Shown one piece after another: positions 1 to 6,189 of a DNA stretch of 18,106 nucleotides. Made by a program: the position numbers and the translations under genes. The notes beneath the pieces are model-generated. The model saw only the letters and a list, made by a program, of their open reading frames with translations. It made no database searches and was not told the origin of the DNA. Each line of letters opens with the position of its first letter. The stretch's first letter is position 1. The DNA lies in NCBI GenBank assembly GCA_017543025.1, contig JAFYGX010000194.1, positions 1-18,106 on the forward strand. Direction: 5' to 3'. The DNA is from Solobacterium sp. GTDB lineage: Bacteria; Bacillota_I; Bacilli_A; Erysipelotrichales; Erysipelotrichaceae.

Positions 1-2
1 GC

Positions 3-239
3 GGCTATGTCACACTGTACCGTTATGACCCGCGTCTTGAGAAACCGCTCCAGATCGATTCCAAGGAACCGAACTGGGATAAGTTCCATGACTTCCTGAT
101 GAATGAGGCTCGTTACTTCAACCTGCCGAAACTCAAGGGTCAGGAAGCTGCAGAAGCAGCGTTCGCAAAGACGCTGTCTGATGCCAAGACTCGTTACAAC
201 AAGCTTGTAAACAAGGCTAAGATTCAGGAAAACAACTGA
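3..239 (+). CDS. nifJ: Pyruvate:ferredoxin (flavodoxin) oxidoreductase, C-terminal end (partial)
   Basis: This is the last 78 codons of a gene that begins before the window. The reading frame from base 3 contains RYDPRLEKPLQIDSKEPNWD and then FLMNEARYFNLPKL. These match the conserved C-terminal tail of the one-chain pyruvate:ferredoxin oxidoreductases (arginine-tyrosine-aspartate-proline, then LDSKEP, then a GEVRY-like segment, then a helical end rich in Ala and Lys). The enzyme converts pyruvate and CoA to acetyl-CoA and CO2 and passes electrons to ferredoxin or flavodoxin in the cytoplasm of anaerobes. The catalytic domains and [4Fe-4S] cysteines lie outside the window, so the call rests only on the tail. 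A strong terminator follows 26 bases after the stop, so this gene is the end of its transcript. Confidence 0.85.
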   Translation, partial: GYVTLYRYDPRLEKPLQIDSKEPNWDKFHDFLMNEARYFNLPKLKGQEAAEAAFAKTLSDAKTRYNKLVNKAKIQENN

Positions 240-264
240 GCTGCGGTCTGATTCAGGCTGAACG

Positions 265-293
265 AAAGACTATGCTTCGGCATAGTCTTTTTT
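265..293 (+). terminator. Rho-independent terminator after nifJ
   Basis: There is a perfect 11-bp stem (265-275 with 280-290) closed by a TTCG tetraloop, and the 3' arm runs into six T residues (288-293). It lies 26 bases after the nifJ stop and directly before the next gene. Confidence 0.95.
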
Positions 294-301
294 GCGATAA
301 T
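293..301 (+). promoter_or_regulatory. Putative extended -10 promoter for ogt
   Basis: Bases 293-301 read TGCGATAAT, an extended -10 pattern (TG, one base, then GATAAT). No convincing -35 is seen at 16-18 bases upstream, where the terminator stem lies. Transcription would start at about 307-309, on top of the ATG at 307, so the transcript would have essentially no leader. A second GATAAT at 303-308 overlaps the start codon. Confidence 0.4.
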
Positions 302-306
302 AGATA

Positions 307-816
307 ATGATGAAAGACAGCGGACACAGCATTAAAACTTCTGAGCAGCAGGATGAAATACATCACGGTTTTCAGTATCTGCAATTTGAAAACCGGGTTC
401 TGAAGATTGAATCGGATTCGGCCGGAATCATCCGGATTGCTCCGGCTGAGATCAGTACAGCGGAACAGCCGGATGACTTTACCAGATGTGCATCAGAAGA
501 GCTCGGTGAATACCTGATGCGAAAGCGGAAACAGTTTGATGTACCGCTCTCGCTGACCGGTACAGCGTTTCAGATTCAGGTATGGAATGCGCTTCGTTCT
601 ATTCCCTGCGGGTGTACCTGCAGTTACGGGGAGCTTGCGAAGATGATCGGAAGAGCTGATGCGTTTCGGGCGGCAGGCAATGCCGCAGGAAAGAATCCTG
701 TAATGATTCTGGTGCCATGTCATCGGCTGATCCGTGCGGATCACAGAATGGGCGGATTTGCATGGGGAGCGGAATGGAAACAGTTTCTTCATGAGATTGA
801 AGGAATCAGATTATAA
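307..816 (+). CDS. ogt: Methylated-DNA--[protein]-cysteine S-methyltransferase
   Basis: This 169-residue protein is a suicide repair enzyme that moves alkyl groups from O6-alkylguanine (and O4-alkylthymine) in DNA to its own cysteine. The catalytic C-terminal domain is plain: FQIQVWNALRSIPCG (88-102), the recognition helix-turn-helix TCSYGELAKMIG (104-115), the arginine finger R121 in RAAG, Asn130-Pro131, and the active site ILVPCHRLI with Cys138, His139 and Arg140. The end WGAEWKQFLHEIE matches the family's closing helix. The N-terminal 75 residues form the shorter, variable domain. Length is normal for Ogt. The start at 307 is uncertain because ATG occurs twice in a row (307, 310) and no Shine-Dalgarno sequence precedes either; the protein may be made from a leaderless message. 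It appears to be a single-gene unit between the nifJ terminator and the glycolipid cluster. Confidence 0.93.
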   Translation: MMKDSGHSIKTSEQQDEIHHGFQYLQFENRVLKIESDSAGIIRIAPAEISTAEQPDDFTRCASEELGEYLMRKRKQFDVPLSLTGTAFQIQVWNALRSIPCGCTCSYGELAKMIGRADAFRAAGNAAGKNPVMILVPCHRLIRADHRMGGFAWGAEWKQFLHEIEGIRL

Positions 817-843
817 ATGATCGGTACGTTCTGTTTTTCGCTG

Positions 844-854
844 TAAAATATAAC
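844..854 (+). promoter_or_regulatory. Putative -10 region for the CpoA-like glycosyltransferase
   Basis: TAAAAT at 844-849 and TATAAC at 849-854 both resemble -10 boxes and end 5 to 9 bases before the ATG at 859. No clear -35 is seen. Transcription from here would begin at or within a few bases of the start codon, and there is no Shine-Dalgarno sequence in the 42-base gap. Confidence 0.35.
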
Positions 855-858
855 TGAT

Positions 859-1896
859 ATGAAAGTTCTTTTGTACTTTGAAAATGAGAGTCTGATAAAG
901 ACTTCCGGAATCGGTAGGGCATTTGAACACCAGAAGACTGCATTGGCATCGCAGGGGATTGAATATACAGCAGATCCTTGGGATGAAGATTATGATATTC
1001 TTCATATCAATACGATCGGGTTTAACAGTGATCCGATCATTTCACATGCCAGAAAGCTCGGGAAAAAGGTTATTTATCATGCGCACAGTACGGAAGAAGA
1101 TTTCCGGAACAGCTTCAAGCTTTCCAACCTTGTATCCCCGCTGTGGAAACAGACGCTGATTTCGCTGTATTCCAAATCGGACGCCATCATTACGCCGACG
1201 CCTTATTCCCGTGATCTGATCCGCGGGTATGGAATCAATCTTCCGATCTATCCGGTTTCAAACGGGATTGATCTTTCCCTCTATAAGCGGGATGAAGAGA
1301 AAATTATTGCATTCCGGCGGTATTTCCGGCTTGGCACGGATGAAAAAGTCGTGCTTGGGGTCGGACTTCCGTTTGAGCGGAAAGGGATTCTTGATTTTGT
1401 GGAAGTTGCCCGGCAGCTTCCGGAGTTTACCTTTATCTGGTTCGGCGAACTGAATCCGCTCGCTGTTCCGGCAAAAATCAATGAGGTAGTGCAGAATCAT
1501 CCGATGAACTGCCGGTTTCCCGGTTATGTAAAAGGGCCTATCATTCAGGGAGCGTACAGTGATGCCGATGTGTTCTTTTTTCCTTCCTTTGAGGAAACGG
1601 AAGGGATCGTCGTGCTCGAAGCGCTTGCCGCAAAGCAGCAGGTTGTTGTCCGGGATATCGGTGCTTTTTCTCCCTGGCTTGAACATGGCGTAAACTGCTA
1701 TAAAGGAACGAACAATGAAGAGTTTATTTCGCTGATTTCAGGATGTGTGAATCATACGCTGCCCCATACCGGCGAAGCGGGATTCCGGACTGCGGAAAAA
1801 CGTTCGATCGAAACAGTCGGAAAGCAGCTCAAACTGATTTATCAGGCTGTGCTGAATAACGAAACGGTATCGGATGAAGCGCTTCAGGATTGTTGA
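859..1896 (+). CDS. GT4 glycosyltransferase, CpoA/DgdA-like (diglycosyl-diacylglycerol synthase type)
   Basis: This 345-residue protein has a GT-B fold of family GT4. The N-terminal acceptor domain starts MKVLLYFENE and contains SGIGRAFEHQKTAL (16-29), DILHINTIGF (46-55) and HAHSTEEDFRNSF (74-86). These closely resemble streptococcal CpoA, the enzyme that adds the second sugar to glucosyl-diacylglycerol. The nucleotide-sugar domain has GVGLPFERKG (167-176) and the E-x7-E motif at Glu246/Glu254 (ETEGIVVLE). From the family one expects a retaining transfer from a UDP-sugar to monoglycosyl-diacylglycerol at the inner membrane face; the exact sugar and linkage cannot be read from sequence. It stands first in a cluster with a flippase-like membrane protein and a second GT4, the same pairing of enzymes as cpoA with its neighbour in streptococci. 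There is no usable Shine-Dalgarno sequence before 859. Confidence 0.85.
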   Translation: MKVLLYFENESLIKTSGIGRAFEHQKTALASQGIEYTADPWDEDYDILHINTIGFNSDPIISHARKLGKKVIYHAHSTEEDFRNSFKLSNLVSPLWKQTLISLYSKSDAIITPTPYSRDLIRGYGINLPIYPVSNGIDLSLYKRDEEKIIAFRRYFRLGTDEKVVLGVGLPFERKGILDFVEVARQLPEFTFIWFGELNPLAVPAKINEVVQNHPMNCRFPGYVKGPIIQGAYSDADVFFFPSFEETEGIVVLEALAAKQQVVVRDIGAFSPWLEHGVNCYKGTNNEEFISLISGCVNHTLPHTGEAGFRTAEKRSIETVGKQLKLIYQAVLNNETVSDEALQDC

Positions 1897-1922
1897 GGGA
1901 GTATCCGCTGAAAGAGTATAAT
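1893..1922 (+). promoter_or_regulatory. Putative promoter for the UPF0104 membrane protein
   Basis: TTGAGG (1893-1898) and a perfect TATAAT (1917-1922) are separated by 18 bases. The predicted start of transcription (about 1929-1930) touches the ATG at 1931. The -35 overlaps the stop codon of the upstream gene. Confidence 0.45.
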
Positions 1923-1930
1923 ATCGGAGT

Positions 1931-3001
1931 ATGAAAAAACTGAAACAGCTGTTTTCAAATTACCTGTTCAATATTGTGCTGGTGATTGCACTGTCCGCTC
2001 TGATCTTCTATCTGACCGTACGTGATAATCCGGCTGAAGTGTTTGACCGTCTGAAGAAAGCGGACAGGCTGTGGCTTCTGGTTGTTGTTGCGGCAGTAAT
2101 CTCGATCCGTCTGTTCTCCGGCTTTGCACTGAAGCAGGAATGCAATCTGACGCATCCGGAATATACATTCCGCCAGGGGGTGGAGAATGCATTTGTCGGC
2201 GGGCTGTTCAATGAAATTACGCCCAGTGCAAGCGGCGGTCAGTTTGCCCAAGTGTTTCTGTTCCGGAGGCAGGGAATTCCTCTGACGGAAGCTGCAGGCG
2301 TGCTGTGGATGAATTTCATCATCTATCAGACGACAATGGTAGTCTCTGTTTTTATATTGCTGCTGCTGAAGTTTCATGAATTCTATTCGAAGTATTCGCA
2401 GTTTTTTGTGATTGTTCTGCTCGGCTTTGCGGTGAATGCGGCTGTGATCGTCAGTCTGTGGGCACTGATCCGGTTTCCGAAATTCTATACATGGCTCAGT
2501 ACAAAGGGAATTGCGATTGCCGCAAAACTTCATATTGTCCGGGACAGAGAAAAAGCCCTTGCTTCACTGGACAGTCAGATTACCCGGTTTCAGAATGAAA
2601 TCAATATTCTTTCCGGTCATAAAGATATGGTATTCCAGGTTGCGCTGACGCATTTTCTGCGACTGATGGTCTATTATTCCATTCCGTTTTTCTGTACGAA
2701 AGCGCTACGGATTCCAATCAGCTGGAGTTCTCTTCTGGATATGATTACACTTTCATCGTTTGTTTCGATGGTAAATGCGTTTATTCCATTGCCAGGCGCA
2801 AGCGGCGGAACAGAAGCTTCCTTTCTGCTGATGTTCAGCACGGTACTCGGTCCGGTGAATGTCCGGCCGGTCATGCTGCTGTGGCGATTTATGACTTATT
2901 ATTTTGATATGATGCTTGGCGGTGCTGTCTTTCTGTCATTGAAAGCGCGCAGTTCGATTTCAGCCGGCAGCCTGCAGGAAGCTGAGAAGGAGTCACAATG
3001 A
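1931..3001 (+). CDS. LPG_synthase_TM / UPF0104 family integral membrane protein (probable lipid or glycolipid flippase)
   Basis: This 356-residue multi-pass membrane protein has hydrophobic segments near residues 12-30, 47-65, 122-146, 157-180, 235-255, 265-285, 295-310 and 315-337. Two signatures of the LPG_synthase_TM family (PF03706, as in the flippase half of MprF and in AglD/YbhN) are present: NEITPSASGGQFAQVFLFRR (94-113) and PLPGASGGTEASF (286-298). The synthetase domain of MprF is absent, so this is the stand-alone transporter-like form. Members are linked to moving lipids or lipid-linked sugars across the membrane. Its place between two glycolipid glycosyltransferases suggests it handles their product, which is inference. 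The stop overlaps the start of the next gene by four bases (ATGA), so the two are translationally coupled. The GGAG at 1926-1929 is only one base from the ATG and probably too close to serve as a ribosome site. Confidence 0.85.
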   Translation: MKKLKQLFSNYLFNIVLVIALSALIFYLTVRDNPAEVFDRLKKADRLWLLVVVAAVISIRLFSGFALKQECNLTHPEYTFRQGVENAFVGGLFNEITPSASGGQFAQVFLFRRQGIPLTEAAGVLWMNFIIYQTTMVVSVFILLLLKFHEFYSKYSQFFVIVLLGFAVNAAVIVSLWALIRFPKFYTWLSTKGIAIAAKLHIVRDREKALASLDSQITRFQNEINILSGHKDMVFQVALTHFLRLMVYYSIPFFCTKALRIPISWSSLLDMITLSSFVSMVNAFIPLPGASGGTEASFLLMFSTVLGPVNVRPVMLLWRFMTYYFDMMLGGAVFLSLKARSSISAGSLQEAEKESQ

Positions 3002-5025
3002 GAATCGGATTATTTTCAGATACGTTTCCGCCGGATCTGAACGGCGTAGCGAATTCAACTAATATTCTTTACAAACAGCTGAAGAATCATGGTCATCAGG
3101 TATATGTGGTCTGTACCAGAGCCGGTGCAGGATGGGCAGAGTGGAATGAAGACCATGATATCCTCCGGCTTGCCGGCGTCACGTCAAAACATCTGTACGG
3201 GTATGCCGTGACCCAGCCGTTTCATGTGAATGCACTGAATGAAATCCGCTCGCTGAATCTCGATGTCATCCACGTTCAGACGGAGTTCGGGGTCGGCATC
3301 TTTGCGCGTATGTGTGCAAGACAGCTTGGTATTCCGCTTGTCAGCACCTATCATACGTCCTATGAAGACTATACGCATTACCTGAATCTGCTGAAGTCTG
3401 ATCGTCTGGATCACCGGATGAAACGGGCTGTGGCGTGGTTTTCACGTATGATGTCAGATTCCTCTGTTGAGGTGATTGCACCGAGTCAGAAAACAAAGGA
3501 ACTTCTTGACTGCTATCATGTACGGACAAAGATTCATATTGTTCCGACGGGACTGGAACTGGATGAATTTTCCCCCCAGAATCAGGATCCTGAACGTACA
3601 AAGATGATCCGCGGACAATTCGGAGTCGGTCCGGATGAACGGCTTGTGATCTATGTCGGACGGATTGCGGAAGAGAAAGCGCTCGATATTGTGATCGAAG
3701 GGTTTGAAAAAGCAGAAGCGAAGAACAGCTCCATCAGGCTGCTGGTAGTCGGCGGCGGACCGGATCTTGACCGCCTGAAGGAAATCGTTTCGGAAAAGGG
3801 AATCCGGAACGTAATCTTTGCCGGACCGAAACCGGCAGATGAAGTGGCTGACTATTACCGCAGCGCAGATTTTTTTGTCAGTGCCAGCCTTTCGGAAACA
3901 CAGGGCATGACCTTTGTGGAAGCGATGGCATCCGGACTGCCGATGATGGCGCGGAGGGATGTTGTACTGGAAGAACTGCTGATCGATGGAAAAACCGGCT
4001 GGTATTTTACGGATTCCGATGATCTCTGCGCAAAGATACTGGAACTGGAACAGCTGGACGAAGCGGTGCTTCAGAATATGAAGGATGCTGCGCTGGTACA
4101 GGTGAGACCGCTCAGTGCGGAAGTGTTCTATGAGAAGGCGCTTGCAGTATATGAAGAAGCGATTCATGATTATGCGCATCTTCTGATCGTGGAGGATGTT
4201 CAGGTACAGCAGGATGTGGTTCAGCTCTATCTGAAGGACAATCACAATAATCCAGTGGAAGATACGAGACTCCTGATGACGCTGGAGGATTACTATAACC
4301 AGGGAATCCGCAGAGGCATGCGGCTTTCGGATATGGAAGTGGAAAACATCCGCCGCAAGCAGGAAATGGTGAAAGCCTGGAAAGGATGCATGAAGCGGAT
4401 CGCGGTCAAAGACCGCACGCGCAAGGAAATCTACGACTGGCTGACCAGAAAGACAAAATGCGATATTGAACAGATCAATGAGATCGTCGAGAAGCTTGAG
4501 CTCAAAGGATATATCGATGATGAACGTTACTGTGCCGAGAATATCTCACGCATGAAGATCGCGTTATTCGGCAGAGAACGGATGATCAGAGATCTGCGGA
4601 AAAAGGGAATCCCAGCTGAGATGATTTCGCGGCAGCTGGATGAAGAGGTTGATGAAGAATATGAAAATGCAGTTGAATATGCAAAAAAAGCTGCCAGATC
4701 GCTTCAGCCTCAGAGTCACCGAATGAAAGAGCGCAAGCTGAGGGAGAAACTGATTCAGAAAGGTTACAGTCAGGAGATTGCGGATGAAGTAGTCATGCAG
4801 TTTGATTTCCGCGAAGCGGACAGCGATGAGCTGGACAGTCTCCGGAAATGCATGATGAAGGCGAGGAAGCGTTATGAGCGGAAATACAGCGGAACCCGCC
4901 TGCGCAATACGGTATACCGTTACTGCAGTGCACAGGGATATTCGCCGGAAGATATTTATGTGATCATGGAAGAACTGGAATGGGATCATTCACAATCCGG
5001 TGAAGCGGATTCAGAGACGGAGTGA
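2998..5025 (+). CDS. Fusion protein: GT4 diacylglycerol glucosyltransferase (alMGS-like) + RecX
   Basis: This 675-residue protein has two complete modules in one frame. Residues 1 to about 390 are a GT4 glycosyltransferase like 1,2-diacylglycerol 3-glucosyltransferase: IGLFSDTFPPDLNGVANS (3-20), STYHTSYEDYTHY (116-128), VPTGLELDEF (182-191), YVGRIAEEKALD (219-230), VGGGPD (251-256) and E-x7-E at Glu300/Glu308 (SETQGMTFVE). Residues about 395-662 match full-length RecX, including its N-terminal part (GIRRGMRLSDMEVENI, 436-451) and the repeated three-helix units (RTRKEIYDWLTRK, 473-485; LKGYIDDERYCAENI, 502-516; RERMIRDLRKKGIP, 526-539; RMKERKLREKLIQKGYS, 575-591). RecX binds RecA filaments and limits them. 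AAGGAG lies a few bases before the ATG, and the start overlaps the flippase stop (ATGA). No stop or frameshift occurs at the junction. Whether the chain stays intact in the cell is unknown. Confidence 0.9.
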   Translation: MRIGLFSDTFPPDLNGVANSTNILYKQLKNHGHQVYVVCTRAGAGWAEWNEDHDILRLAGVTSKHLYGYAVTQPFHVNALNEIRSLNLDVIHVQTEFGVGIFARMCARQLGIPLVSTYHTSYEDYTHYLNLLKSDRLDHRMKRAVAWFSRMMSDSSVEVIAPSQKTKELLDCYHVRTKIHIVPTGLELDEFSPQNQDPERTKMIRGQFGVGPDERLVIYVGRIAEEKALDIVIEGFEKAEAKNSSIRLLVVGGGPDLDRLKEIVSEKGIRNVIFAGPKPADEVADYYRSADFFVSASLSETQGMTFVEAMASGLPMMARRDVVLEELLIDGKTGWYFTDSDDLCAKILELEQLDEAVLQNMKDAALVQVRPLSAEVFYEKALAVYEEAIHDYAHLLIVEDVQVQQDVVQLYLKDNHNNPVEDTRLLMTLEDYYNQGIRRGMRLSDMEVENIRRKQEMVKAWKGCMKRIAVKDRTRKEIYDWLTRKTKCDIEQINEIVEKLELKGYIDDERYCAENISRMKIALFGRERMIRDLRKKGIPAEMISRQLDEEVDEEYENAVEYAKKAARSLQPQSHRMKERKLREKLIQKGYSQEIADEVVMQFDFREADSDELDSLRKCMMKARKRYERKYSGTRLRNTVYRYCSAQGYSPEDIYVIMEELEWDHSQSGEADSETE

Positions 5026-5040
5026 TTATTGATCAGATCG

Positions 5041-5238
5041 CTCATTCTGCAAAGACAGAGATGCGCTGCGTCAGAAACGCAGGATTGCGGACTACCCGGC
5101 GTGCTGCCAATTCAGACGTGAATGAGATCGGCATCAGCCGATACGAGACTTGTGCTGATCGAAGGATCAGCACATTACATGACAGAAAGGAGAACGGCAG
5201 TTCCTTCCGCCGGCGGGCGGTTGACTGCCGCAGGATTT
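5041..5238 (+). promoter_or_regulatory. yhaM: Structured leader of yhaM (series of hairpins)
   Basis: The 213 bases between the GT-RecX stop and the yhaM start have no convincing protein but fold into consecutive hairpins. These are 5066-5071 with 5077-5082 (6 bp); 5127-5132 with 5137-5142 (6 bp, ATCA loop); 5151-5160 with 5165-5174 (10 bp perfect, GAAG loop); and 5195-5230. A possible closing helix pairs 5041-5046 with 5121-5126. It does not match the hallmark motifs of T-box, TPP, FMN, SAM, lysine, glmS or cobalamin elements that I know. No U-run follows any hairpin, so a role in translation, RNA stability or processing is more likely than termination. It could also hold a separate small RNA. 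Confidence 0.5.
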
Positions 5239-5241
5239 ATG
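5186..5241 (+). promoter_or_regulatory. yhaM: yhaM ribosome site with hairpin between Shine-Dalgarno and ATG
   Basis: The only strong Shine-Dalgarno sequence upstream of yhaM, AAAGGAG (5186-5192), is 46 bases from the ATG at 5239, far too distant when linear. Between them sits a GC-rich hairpin with outer arms 5195-5201 and 5224-5230 (7 bp, perfect) and inner arms 5207-5211 and 5216-5220 (5 bp, GGCG loop). Looping it out leaves about 10 bases between AAAGGAG and ATG, a normal spacing. An AGG at 5232-5234 is the only nearer candidate and is weak and too close. Confidence 0.5.
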
Positions 5242-6180
5242 GCAAAGATCAGAGAATTCAGGGAAAAGGAACGCTATACGATCAATCTGCTCGTAAAGAG
5301 CGTGCTGAAAGGCGTCACACAGAAAGGAGCACCATATCTGAATCTTGTTCTGCAGGACAGTACCGGTGCGATCGATGCGAAGCTCTGGGATGCGGATGAG
5401 CGGGAGCTGAAAATTGTGAAAGCGGGTCTTGTCATGCGCTTTGGCTTTGAGGTTCTGGAATACAATAATGCGCTTCAGCTGCGGGTAAACACGGTGCAGG
5501 AAATCAATCAGGCAGATATTGATCTCAGCGAATTCGTAATGACGGCTCCGGTTGCGGTAAGTGAACTGAAAGAGCGGATCAGAGGATTCATTCATTCCAT
5601 TCAGAATGAGACACTGCGGAAACTTGTGACCGGAATGTATCAGAAAGCCGGCAAGACATTCTTCGATTATCCTGCCGCTTCCCGTATTCATCATAACTAT
5701 CTCGGCGGGCTGGCTGAGCATACGCTCGGAATGGCGGAGCTTGCGGAACAGATTGCTTCCAGTTATCCGATTCTTGACAGGGATCTTCTGATCTCTGGTG
5801 TGCTGGTGCATGATATGGGCAAGATTGCAGAGCTCGGAGGTCTGGTGTCGAATGAATATACACTGGAAGGAAAACTGATCGGACATATTTCAATCGGGCA
5901 TGCATGGCTTGTGCAGACTGCCGGAGAACTCGGACTGGAAGGGGAGCAGGAAACCCTTCTGCTGAGACATATGATTCTTTCACATCATGGGAAATATGAA
6001 TTCGGATCACCGGTGCTCCCGGCGATTCCGGAAGCGGAAGCGCTGAATCTGATTGATAATATCGATGCGCGGATGAATTCCCTGAAGCAGGCTTTTTCTA
6101 CTGTGAAACCGGGAAACTGGACGCAGAAGATGTTTGCTTTTGAAGGAAGACAGTTCTACCGTGCAGAGAATGAAGAGTGA
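5239..6180 (+). CDS. yhaM: 3'-5' exoribonuclease YhaM family (OB-fold + HD domain)
   Basis: This 313-residue protein is close to the 314 residues of Bacillus YhaM (also called CMP-binding factor). Residues 12-90 form the OB-fold nucleic-acid-binding domain (INLLVKSVLKGVTQKG, PYLNLVLQDSTGAIDAKLWD at 32-51). Residues about 145-290 form the HD phosphohydrolase domain with His161 (GLAEHTLGM), the His191-Asp192 doublet (VLVHDMGKI), His216/His221 and HHGKYE (249-254). It degrades RNA or single-stranded DNA from the 3' end in the cytoplasm with a metal ion. I chose the ATG at 5239, not the in-frame ATGs at 5122 or 5179, because MAKI opens the conserved domain at the family position and the 39 extra residues are unlike any YhaM N-terminus. 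It is followed after 9 bases by murT, probably in the same transcript. Confidence 0.9.
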   Translation: MAKIREFREKERYTINLLVKSVLKGVTQKGAPYLNLVLQDSTGAIDAKLWDADERELKIVKAGLVMRFGFEVLEYNNALQLRVNTVQEINQADIDLSEFVMTAPVAVSELKERIRGFIHSIQNETLRKLVTGMYQKAGKTFFDYPAASRIHHNYLGGLAEHTLGMAELAEQIASSYPILDRDLLISGVLVHDMGKIAELGGLVSNEYTLEGKLIGHISIGHAWLVQTAGELGLEGEQETLLLRHMILSHHGKYEFGSPVLPAIPEAEALNLIDNIDARMNSLKQAFSTVKPGNWTQKMFAFEGRQFYRAENEE

Positions 6181-6189
6181 GGAGAGACC

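Noticed and set aside
3454..4245. 263-codon minus-strand frame opposite GT-RecX
   Set aside because: A shadow of the GT4 domain; no motif, no ribosome site.
5122..5238. N-terminal extension of YhaM from the in-frame ATGs at 5122 or 5179
   Set aside because: Neither ATG has a Shine-Dalgarno sequence, the residues are unlike YhaM, and the ATG at 5239 gives the family length.
5022..5399. 125-codon frame starting at the GT-RecX stop
   Set aside because: It overlaps the conserved YhaM OB-fold in another frame, has Arg/Ser-rich shadow-like composition and runs through the hairpin-rich leader.
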